A stretch of DNA of 64,000 bases from Plecoglossus altivelis (taxonomy: Eukaryota; Chordata; Actinopteri; Osmeriformes; Plecoglossidae), in assembly GCA_036571765.1 (NCBI GenBank), contig BROE01000011.1, positions 6,818,716 to 6,882,715 of the forward strand, in the 5' to 3' direction. Position numbers and translations under genes: made by a program. Shown piece after piece: positions 13,401 through 25,400 of the stretch. Numbering within the stretch: position 1 is the first letter of the stretch; each line of letters begins with the position of its first letter. The notes below the pieces were generated by a model. It had not been told where the DNA came from and did not search any database. It saw only the letters and a list, made by a program, of their open reading frames with translations.

Positions 13401-16400
13401 TCAAGGCCCTCCCACGCTGCATTCATCTGAGGGAGGGAGGGACACCGAGGGGAGGTAAGGAGGAGGGGGTGAGAGAGGGAAAAGTTGGAAGAGAACGAAA
13501 GTTAAGGATGTATGTATACAATAAAGACACTTTTTCCACTGATTGTTCAGCCTCAGTTCTCACCTCGTCTATGGTCTTCTTCACTTCTGGTTTCTCTGTC
13601 TCGCCACAGGCAAAGATCAGGTCGGCTCCCAGAGTGCGGACAAACTCCAGCTCCTCCCTCAGGCCATCCGTCTCTGCCTTGATCGCCTGCAGGGAGACAC
13701 ACACACACACACATCAGTATTGAGCTGCATAGGAATAACATTTTCAAAAGCTAAGATCCAAACCACATTCTCCCGTACAGATGAAAACGAATGACTAAAA
13801 AACTAAACACTATTTACATCTGCACCATTCGCACATCTCTTTGACATCCACATTTCTCTCTCTGTCCCTTTTGTCCTCCTCACCTCAGCAGCTTCGATCT
13901 GTTGCTTGATGAGCGAGGGGTCCACACCAGGGTCCTCCAGCTCCTTCACAATGTCCTGGGAGTCTCGGAGCGTGCTCAGAAGCGCCGCCATGTCGGCCCA
14001 GAACTTCCCCGCCAGGTCCAGCACGTCCGTCAGCTTGCCCTCGCGTTCCTCAGCACGCTGGCGAATCTCGTCCCACAGCGACCGCAGGCGCAGGAGGCGG
14101 GACCGGACAGCTGTGGGCGGCGGGGGAGGGAGGGGGAGAGGAGGGGGGTTAGAAAGGACATCAAGATTGCTGGTGCAGGGGGTGACTGTTCAGAGTGAGG
14201 ACAAACAGTCCATGTTCACGTCCCGTCCTGTCAGGAGAGTCTATCTGAAACCCAGCCCCCTGCAGAAGGAACAGGGGGGTCTTTATCCTGCCCACCAGAC
14301 CCCACCCACTAAGCCAGCACACAGCAGCCTTTCAGACATGTGAAGTGGAGGCCTAGGAGGAGGAGCCTAAAAAGCAGACAATAGTGTGTTTGTGTCTTTT
14401 TTGCCATGTGGCAGATTCTGATAAATGTTGCTGAATCCAAATCCTTGTTTTTTCATCTCCTAGAAAAATACTTCTACAAGTGGAAGAGGACCACGTGCCA
14501 AGGAGTGTGTGCGCGTACCCTGAGCGGCAGGGTCGTCGTGGGCGGCCCTGCTGATGAGCTCCTCGCCGCGGGCGCAGAGGGCAGAGAAGGAGGGCAGCAG
14601 CTTGTCCAGCTCCAGCCCGGACGCACGGTGCTCCGCCAGCTGCTCCCGGATCTTATCCACCTCGGCTGCCACAGGGGGGGGCTGCCGCAGACGCTGTACC
14701 GCCCCCTCCAGGGTCTCCAGCAGGGGGTCCATCTTGTCGTGGAACTGGGGGAGGAGCGGGGAGTTAGAGAGAGGAGCATACAGGGTTCATCCAGGGAGGG
14801 GTTGACACTGTGAGAGGGCGTTAATGCAGAGATGTGGGAGAGATCTGGGTTTTGGAAAAGTGAAACTGAAGACCTTAGATGCTGAGACCTTCCTGTAGCT
14901 TCTCTGCATTTGAGAACTATCACATTGTCATCCAGAGTTTTGGGGCACAGGGAGAAACATGTGGAACATTGGTAGAACATGGATAAAGAGAAGGAACACA
15001 TTGGGACAAACAGAGAGGGGCAGGGGAACGAAAAAAACTTGGACAGGCACTTAGGGTCTATTTTGGGGTTGTTTAAGTCTGGAAACGGTTCAATGGAAGG
15101 TTCGTAGGTTCATAGGAAGAGGCTCTACAGCAAGCTTTAACTGAGATATTGGGGTCAATCAGGGTTCAAAGAAGGTTTCTGACAGCTTGTGGTCAGGTTG
15201 TGGTTAGTGTGACTTTGTGGTCAAGTTGTGGTTAGTCAGTGTTTGTGGTCAGGTTGTGGTCAGTAAGTGTTCTTACCTCTACCAGCTGGGTGATTGCAGT
15301 GTGCGGTGGCGATGGAGTGAATGGAGGGTCAACACACACAGCACATCCACAATGAGGGAAGGGATGGAGGGATGGAGCAAACCAGGGAGGATAACAGGAT
15401 GGAGGGAATGATGAAAGAAGGGGGGGACGAGGGTAGGAATGGTGGGAGAGGGATGTAAGGCATCATGAAGATGGAGAAAGAGGGGGGTGGAGATGGGGCG
15501 GTTTAGGGTGGAGGGGTGGAGGTAGAGAGCGAGGGATGCAGATGAAAGAGTACGACAGGTGAGCAATTAGGGATGGGGGAATGGTGGAGAAACAACAACA
15601 TGTGTTAGATCACTGACATGCATACAAGCTAGCAAGCAGAAACACAACATCAGCCTACAATACCGAAGCAACCAGTGATACTGTGACGGTGTCCATGAGA
15701 TGATGAGCATCAAGATAAAAGCAATGGATGTTTCTAAAAGTGTGGACATCATGAAAGAGAGATATGATGATAGGAAGAATTTGCTCTCCGATACAGCAAC
15801 TCAAATTAAAATGTTCATACCTTATGACTATCACTGGATATATTTCGTATGGAATATCAATGAATAATATAGAAATCAGTAGTAATATTGGATCAGTTGG
15901 TGCTTGGTTAGACGTTAGTGACCTCACATGTCAGCGTGCGTGTGTGTGTGTGTTCAGGCAGCAGCAGCAGACACAAGCCAACACACTAGCAGGAGTCCAG
16001 AAGCCGAAGTCCTACCTGTGCAGACTGGGAGACAGCCTCGTCCAGGGTGGTGGCGCGACCTTTGACCTCCTCCTTGATGGCGAGGTAGCGTTTCTCGGCC
16101 TGAGAGTAGCGCTGCCTCACTGTGGCCCCCTCCTGGGTGCTCAGCTCTGCCAGCTGGGGCCCGATCTTTAGCAGCTTGTCTATGTGGGGCTTGTGTTCTG
16201 CTATGGACTCTCTCAGGAGCTGGGGAAGGGAGGAGGTAGAGAACATGAGAGGAGGGTGGAGGAGGAGAGGGGGGAACAGGAGGAATGAGAATACATTCTA
16301 GAACCCTGTAAAAGATTTGATGTCACACATATTACACAGCAGCGCTCGTGTTTGATGAAGTAACCAATCTTCTAATTTACTCAGTCTTGTCTATGTCACA

Positions 16401-19400
16401 TGCATTTAGAACCATCTCTGAGGTCCACCTTCCGTTCATCTCTCCTTCCCTCTTTCCACCCCTTCTCCATCCCCTCACCCTCATTTGGTCCTGCTGGAGG
16501 CGGAGGGCATCCGTGTCAATGGCAGGCGGGGGCAGCTGGGAGATGAGGGTCTCTGTCTCCCCCAGCCAGGGCTCCAGCTCTTCGTGGGTCTCCCAGAAGC
16601 GGGCCACCAGGACCTGGGCCTGCTCCAGGGCTGAGAAGCGCTCGCTGTGGTTCTGGCTCACTGCCTCGTAGCGAGAGCTCAGGGAGTCTGTCTTCACCTG
16701 GAGGATGAGCGAGGCCATAGATCATCAGAGACGTTTCCATCTTTTCACTCTGCATAATCAACGTGTCCTAAAGTTTCCATCTCTTTCAGCTTGATCTCGA
16801 ACCCTTTATATTCCTGTCCAACACTAGCTGTTTTTGTTCTCTCTCTTCCTCTCATCTCTCTACCTCCCTCTATCCTCCCTCACCTTGAGGGCGTCTCTCT
16901 GTGCGTCGCTGCAGGTGTCCAGGATGTCCTCTCTGGTGTTGAGGAGCTGATCCACCGTGTCCTTGTGTCTGATGATGTCAATGTTGAAGGCTCTCTGGAC
17001 CTGCAACTGGGCCACGGTCACGTCGGGCTCCAGGCTCAGGGGCCCCAGGGAGGCCAGCTTGCGCTCCGTCTCCCCCACCCAAGCCAGCTCCGCGTCCACA
17101 CCCTCCTCATACTGGGAGAGAGCAGGGAGGGGAGTCAATCAGAGGAAGTGAAATATTATCAGAAAGGTTGTTCGAATGATTTATATAGCTTATATAAAAC
17201 AATATAATCATCAATATATTTCGCAATCATTTGACTGTTATCCATAGAACAGTTCATAGACTGTTTTACATAGTGAGTGAAAACAGCATCTGAATAAGGG
17301 GTGAGTGGAAGGCTACAGTACCTGCTGTGACCTCTGGATGGCAGCCTGTACCAGCTGCACCCTCTGGGTGATGGTCTCGTCCGCCTGGCGGTAGCGCTGG
17401 TTGGCGTCGGCCACCAGCTTGTCCAGGCCCTCGCGAGCGCGCCAGGGCACAAGGTCCAGCAAGGCGCTGCCCATCTCGTTCACCGTGTCTAACACCAAGC
17501 GCTTCTCTGCTGACACGTTCTTCAGCTCCTGGCAAAGACGGACAAACATGGCTGCTGTTACATCCACATACAGGAAAGCTGTGTACAAGAAACCATGCTT
17601 CTCATGAAGGTGATTTGAATCTTAAGCCCCGCCCACTGCCCCACCTTCTGCCTATCCTGATAAGTTGATGCTGCATCGGGCTCCATGTCGTTGAGCTCCG
17701 TCTCCACGGAGTCCAGCCATTGGCTGATGTCCTCGTGGGCGGTGGCGAAGCGCGTGGCGAGCTGCAGAGCTTGCTCCAGAGTGCGGAGTGCCTTGCTGCT
17801 GCCCGCTGTCATCTCCGCGTAGCGAGACTTGATACCATCCAGCTTCTCCTGGATCAGCAGCACCTCCTCACCTGAACACACACACACACACACACACAAT
17901 GATGGACTTTTCAATCATATCACAATTGAGCGATCACTTTCATGCAGATTGATTGTTAAATTATCATTGTTATTAAAGATACTAAGACATTAAAGTGGTT
18001 CAAGTGAGAGGGTCAAAGGTCACCTGTGGTCTGCTTGAGGAGGGCCTGTCCATTCTTGATGGCCTGGTCCACTGTCTTCTTCCGACTGACTATCTCCTCA
18101 TTCAGAGACTGGAGGGAGGAATGAAGGGAAGAAGGAAGGAAGAGGGACTACAAAATGAGAACCACCCATGTCTTAATACACGTGAGCGCGTCAATGCGTG
18201 TGGTACCAGTGCATTCGGTACGAGCGTGTATGCATGTATGTTGTCTGCTTTTGTGTGTCGTACCAGTGCATGTTTGTGCTGCTTAGCCAGCAGTGTGGGC
18301 TGGTAGTTCTGGACAGACACCTGCCCAAGCCTCTGGCCCACCTCCGCCAGCCAGTTCAACACCTCCACCTCCTCCTCCCCAAACAGCTGGGCATTGGCCA
18401 GCGCCTGTTCCAGCATCCCTGCCCTCCGGACACACCAGTCGTTGAGCTCGGAGTGGCCTGTTTGCACCGCCCCTACGCGCTCCCCCAGCCAAGCGCGGTC
18501 GGCCGCACAGCTGAGGGGAACCAGGTATTGGCTGAGGGCCTCGAGGTGTTCTAACTCCGCCCCTCTAGCTGAGACGGCCTCTTGGAGGGTCTGGGAGGTG
18601 TTTGGAGGTGTTGACGGGGGAGATTATATAAAAGGTGGGATGAGTAGAATAATAAAGGGAAGAATACAAACAGAAATGAGAAGGTGATGATGTGAGCATG
18701 CAGAAATCATAAATCCTCATGAATGCAAAATATTACAGAACATGATGAAAATCAAGAGCAACGAAGGCTTCAACACGAAAATCATAAGATGAAGAAAATC
18801 ATAACATGGCAACACAAGCTGAAATAAGAGGATTGGTGGTGGAAATGGGGCCCGGGGGGGCGGGAAGGGGGGGGGGATCTGTGGGTGCCTATCGATTATC
18901 TCTTTCAAGTCCTTTCTGGACACCTTTACTCACCAATAAGATTCAATAAGGAAAACCCTTTTTAGAGAGAGCGTGTTCCAGCCGTAGCTGAGGGAGTGCG
19001 TGTACCTTGTGACGGGCGATCTGCTGGGTGATCTTGGAGGTCTGGGTGCCCATCGGCTCAGCGGTGCTCAACCGTCTCTCTGTGGCGCTCAGCCACTCCC
19101 CTAGGGGCTCCAGCGCCTCGTGGAACTGAAGGGCCAGGACCTGCAGCTCCTCCAACTGACGCTGCCTGGAGGGGGGAGGGAGGAAGGGGGAGCGATGAAG
19201 GGAGGGAGGAGAGAGAAACAGAGAAGACAAATTGCATGCATGACTCTGAAGTATGTGCGTGCGTTTGGTTGGCATGTGAACAGTATGTCCCTATGTATGT
19301 ATATGACTGGGAGTGTGGGTTTCAATCAGTTTAAGTATTGTTATGAGCTATTTATCCTTCTGTGTGGATGTCTTAAGTGTCTGGTACGTATCTGTGTAGA

Positions 19401-22400
19401 TGCGTGGTGAAGTGTGTGAGCATGCTTTAAGTGCGTAGGGGTGCTTCTACATGTATGTTCGGTATAAATGAGTCAATATGTGCGTGTGACAGAGACTGTT
19501 ACCTGCCGCTGGCCTTGTCTAGCAGCATCCCCCATCTCTCTCTGAGGCTGAGGAGATGGTTCTGGATCTTGTCCCGGTCTGATGTCTCTGCCGTGGCTGC
19601 GATGCGCTCTCCTTCTGCCTGGATCATCTCCACGGTGCCACGGCGATCGTCCAGCAGCCTCTGGAGCAGCTAGAGCAACACACAAAAGACATGTTCAATA
19701 ACTCCACTACCACACTATTACATACTCAACAACACCTGAGATACACTCATTAAAACATTAAACATTAAAACATGAATGCATCTAATACAGTTACTACAAA
19801 TACTGTTGTTTAGTACAACATCTATGTAACACAATGTAGAATTTAATCTCTTTATAAGCTCTAATGTGCTGAACGCACCCCTAGATAGACCACTACTCAG
19901 TTGTTTCCTGGCCAATCCAACAAGACAGAACTGTTCAGACATGTGGAACGCACCCCCGGAATCCCCACCTAGCAGTGGTTTCCTCTTTGCTCAGACCTTG
20001 TCCCTTCCTCTCACCCCAGGATGTAAACACGCCGGACTCTGCCCGCCTCTCAGGCTCACAAACACAGGAAGTGTGTGTTGTATAAACAGTCAGAGCTGGT
20101 TATTGTGTGTTTCTTTGAAATTACCGCAATCTATCATTTGTGTGAACAAGTGTGCCTCCAAACAAGCGGACAGACAGACAGTGGAGGCCTTTAATTTGTG
20201 TGTTGTGCGTTGTGTTCCAACTGTTTGGGCAATAAATTATTCATTCTCAATCTGCTTTTCTGTTCATCTCTTCCTCTGTCCTCTGTCCCCATGCCTCATT
20301 CTTCACATCTTCCTCACTCGTTCTTACCTTTTGTTCCTGGATCTGGGCCTTGACCACACGGTACTCTGCGGATGGGGGCTTCTGATTGGCCACCAGCTCC
20401 TCCGTGTCACTGAGCCAGCTCAGCAAAGGCTCCAGGGCGTCCTGGAACTTCCCACAATGCAACAGGGCCTCCTGCAGCTGGGCGATCCTCTCCGCCACCT
20501 GAGGTGAGAAAAACGTCAGCAAAAGGGGCACACACAAACGTGCGCACACCCACGCGCACACACACTCTCTCACTCCATCTCACCCTCTTGTTGAGGGAGT
20601 TCCAGCGGAGGTTGGTAGTGTCCAGGTCGTGCTCCAGGGCCTGCGTGTCCGTGTGTTTGGCCGCAGACTGGATGAGACCTTGACCCACGGCGTTGACGTG
20701 CTGCAGGCGAGGCTGGATACACTCGACCTGCTCCCTCTCCACCGCCTGGGGAGGGAGGAGGAAGGGCAGGAGGGGAGGGAGGGATGGGGGAGAGTGGAAG
20801 AGAGGAGGGAGAGAATAAAGAGGCGGAGGGGGGGGGAGAGGATTATGGGGATTAGCAAGCCAAAAGAGAGTAAGGGGCTGGCTGGAAAAGGCTGAGTCGA
20901 CAGACACACGCACACACACACACACACACACAAATATACAGTATACACACACCCTCGCCTGTCTGGCCACATCTCTCTCTTTCTCTGTCTCTTTCTCTCA
21001 CACATACCCACACCACACACACACACACATTCACCACAAAGCCTAGAGCCACAGTATTATCACAATAGATTGATAATAAAGAAAACAGGCTCGTAGCTTG
21101 GCTGGATGAAAGACTGGAACCAAACACAACACGACTACTCCCCCAGAAAACACGGGAACGCCACACACTTCTATAGAAACCTCCAATAGTAGTCTCTCTC
21201 TCCCACTGACGACTACAATACAGTAGTTCTTTTCTAAAGCGCACTGTAACGCTGGAATGTCTCCATTCTCCATAGAGACGAGAGAAGGGTGGAATTAGCC
21301 ATAGTGGTTCACAGTGGTGCTGAAGCCAAACCATTCTGTGACCACACACAGCCTCTGCTTGGGCACATGCACACACATTTGCACACGTACAAACTCAGCC
21401 ATGGCCAGACAAACACACCAGGACAAAATAGATCACGTGTGTGTGTGGTAAAAACAGAAGAAATTGATCAATTAGAGAAAGATTCAGATTTCCCCTATGA
21501 AGTGTTTATTGGATTTAGTTCGGCCAAATTTAATTAGGGGTGAAATTGCGGTTGTTTGTCAGGTATGAATGCATGGAAAAAGGCAGCATGTGTGATCAGT
21601 TTAGTCACAGCTGTGTTGAAGCTTTGGGCGTCATGTCTGCTTCGAACAGGAAGTCTGTGGCCTCAATAACAATGAGCTGCAGCCGTGACCTGCTCCACCC
21701 TACTCCTATCCTGGAGTCTAAGGATGTGTGTGTGTGCGTGTGTGTGTTAAGTCTGGGAATGAGCTTAGTGTGTGCTTAGATGCATACATACAATATGTTT
21801 GACTCTGCCAAAATAGCACATTCCTCCTTTTTCCCTCCATCTCTCCCTCCTCCTTACTTCCTCCCTCCTGCTAGCCAGCACAGTGCGCTTGACTCTATTA
21901 AACCAGAGCTCTGGAAAATAACTGAGATGTTTCTCATTCCTTTCCACCTCTCTCTCTCTAAAACACACTCTCTGTCTATCTCTCTCTCCCTTTCTCTCCT
22001 CACCATGCAGCCAACACCATCCTTGCTATCTCCACCACACTCATCTGCACAATTCCCTCCTGCCCTCTCTCCCCCCTTTCTCCCACCCTTCCACCCTCTC
22101 CCCCCTAAAGGCACCAGCCTCCCCACTCCCCAACTCTGCCCTCCCATGCTCTCTTTCTTCATCGCTTTCTTGTTTGGTATTGCCCCGGCCAACAACCTGG
22201 CTTGTTGGCATTACTATATCTACAGGAAAAAAGAGAGAAAGAGAGAGATATAGAGACAGACAGAGATATAGAGACAGAGAGAGATACAGAGACAGAGAGA
22301 GATACACAGAGATGAAGACAGAAAGAGAGAGAACCAAAGCTGTACCCCACGACAAGTCCTAAGGAGGGGAGAACGCAGCTTAAATCTCCATCAAATCTGT

Positions 22401-25400
22401 GTAACATGCATCTCCCAACTCTCAGGATGATCACACAGCTGTGTCGACTTATAACGTGCAATATTGTGCAACTTATAATCCTAACCCACCTCGCTGCCTC
22501 ACCCTCTCTCGGCTCCCTCTCTTCCTGCCTGCGCCCTCGTCCCTCCATCTCTTCCTTGCCCACTCCCCTCCTTCCTGTCCTCCTCCCCCTAGTTTCCCTT
22601 TTTAATGGAACTTGGAAGGAGGGTGGAGAGGAGGGAGAGTTTATTTCAGTACTGACCTGGATGCTACAGCACTGGCTTGTTTTGCAAAGGTCAGTCTTGG
22701 ACTGGACATGTCTGTATCAGCCATGAAGGGTTAACAGTTTCTACCGTCCAGATTTAGCGTTTGACAACCAACAAGACAAAAACAAATGTCATGCAAATGC
22801 TTGCATTCAGAGCACTGCCGGTCGCTCAGCCTCTTTTATTTGTTTCTCTCTCTCCCTCTTTCTCTCTCTCTCTCTCCCTCTTTCTCTGCCATCGGCTTCT
22901 CTCTTCTCACCTCCATTTCCATTGCTTTGTTTTCTCTTCATTGCAGTCTTTCTATGACATTATCACTTCAATCAATCCTTTCTGTTCACCTGCACCCTGC
23001 CCTGTCTCTGCCTGTCTGCTTGTCGGCCTGCCTGTCTGTCTGTGTGTGCCTGTCTCCCTGCCTGTCTCTGTCTGTCAGTCCATATGCCTGAATCTCCACA
23101 TTTTAAGCTTGCCCATCTGTCTGTCTGTGCCTCAGTGTGCACACACACACAAAGACACACACACAGAGACACACACACACACACACACGTGCAGTCCTGG
23201 CTGTATACAAGCCTCCCAGTAAGCCAGCAACCCTCTGCTTATCTCTTCCTGCCAAGATATCCCCTCTTATCATCCTAGCAAGGTCTTATCAGGAGAACTA
23301 CCAGGTGCTCCTCATCCAGTCCTTTGTTTCCTCCCCCCATGTCTCACTCTGTCTCTCTCCATCCCTTCCTCTCTTACAGCTAACCAGTAATGACCAGTAT
23401 TACAATCATTAACTAAAACAATGATGATCGCCTGAGATATTGAAAACAGAAACAGAGATAGAGGGAGAACAGATTCATCTGTCTCTAGTTGAGCCTTATC
23501 TTCTCTTTATGTTGCCAAACGATTCCAAATGATGTGTGTTTGACTGGCTTCCTGTTTACTTCTCACCTCCTTATCTCTGCATCGTTACGAGAGGAGAGGA
23601 GGCGGGAGTGGGAGTGGGAGTGGGGGGGGGGTTAGGGGGCAAAGAGCGAAAGACGAGACAAGAAAAAAAAAGACACGAGAAAGAGACGGGGTGAGTAAAC
23701 GGATACAGAGGGGGATTGTTTAGGGTTTGGTGATTGGCTACCTCACCGCTTAACGCTCTCTCCATTCCTCGCCTCCCTCCCATCTGCTGTAACCGTGGCG
23801 ATGGTGTTTGATATCAGAGCTAGAGTGGCAGCATGCCCTCTGCTCCTCCATGCTCAAGTCTGACAGACCACAAAGCCTGATTGCATTTACTTAAGGGGCC
23901 TGACTGCAGTGGAACACACGAACAATCACAAAAGAACACACACACACACACACACACCCACACAGTGAGCAAATGAGTTGTGTATGACCTGCCTGCTCCT
24001 GATGGGGACAGTAATGTAATAGCAGGACCCAGAGGTCCTTTCCAAACCCATCAGGCACAGCCACAGCCACCCATACCAGACACTAAGTCAACGCAGGGCC
24101 CTGAGGAGGGACGCTAGCCTGTCAAATACACATACATACACAAACATATACTGTACGTATGCATGCACTCATACACACTTACAGTATACAAATGGACTCA
24201 CAAACACGCACACACACGATGAGGTAACTAATGGAAGAAATGCAGCTGACAGGCAAACAAAGATGGATGCAAATCACTGGCCAACCAGAGATAGACTCGA
24301 TGTGTCAGCTAAATCCCATCTCTTAAGGGCTCCCTGCTCTCCAAAAAATAGCATTCGCTACTTAGATTACAACATCTTAAACTGTAATCAAAACCAACAC
24401 AATGTTTCGAAGGCACCAACACTCCCAGATGCCTTGCTGCATACACACAAGCACAAGCCTTTGAGATGTTGGATGTGTATACGAGCCGGAGCAGAGCAGA
24501 TGAAAGCGCAGATGAAAGTGTTTGTTCCGAAGCTTGTGATGTTGGACCAGCACACAAACAGAGGAGGAATGTAAACACTGAACATTCAAATGGTTCAGTT
24601 TGGGAGTCTAGGTAAACAACAAAATAGCTGTTTCAAGGTTATGGTCACTGAAATTAAATGGTGCCAAAAGGGTCACGGAGTTCAGCATGCATATACAGAG
24701 CGTACCGTTCACACACTCGCGAGGCAGGCGCTAGTTCCCTACAGAGAGCAGAACACTGACCCCCTCAAGCATCATACCGTAAAGCAGTTCAAGTAGAACA
24801 ACTGTAGCACAACAGGCTCCTTCTCTGTTAAGGCTGCTTCTCAGCCAAGACTTTAAGACCATCGGCCACGATCCGCCGTGACCTTTGCACCCGCTTGGGT
24901 ACTCGACGGGGGAGGACGACTGACGTGAGGATGGGATGAGATGGCTTACATAGGGCATGCTGCTACCGATCGCAACACGCAAACATAGACAGACCTTTCC
25001 GAGAGTGCAGAGCACGAAGTGACGCCAGAGATCACAGACACCCAACCTACAGCCTGACTACATCTGGTCGTATTTGAAAAGCTTTCGCAGACACATGATA
25101 TATCTACCTCATCCAGGATGAAATTGTCTGTGTCGGAGCAGGGCGAGGGATGGGGTGAAGGTGAGACATGGGGCGAGGGTGAGGGCCCAGTATCCAGCTC
25201 AGGGAGCGATGCCTCGTCCCACCCCTCCTCCCCAGCTGTGGCCCCTAGGAGCTGTTGGGGATCGTCTTCCCTAAAAAGCCCTGGCAGCAGCCCGGGCTCC
25301 AGCTCCAGCCTGTCCCCCCACCAGTCCCAACCCACTGGGAGGGAGTCCGAGTCAGGGTCTCTGGTTCCAACTGGGGGGTCTATTGCTGAGCCGTCCGACT

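Noticed and set aside
20852..21376. 174-aa minus-strand open frame
   Set aside because: Cys/Val-rich translation of CA repeats in the 4.4-kb intron, with no family resemblance or splice sites.
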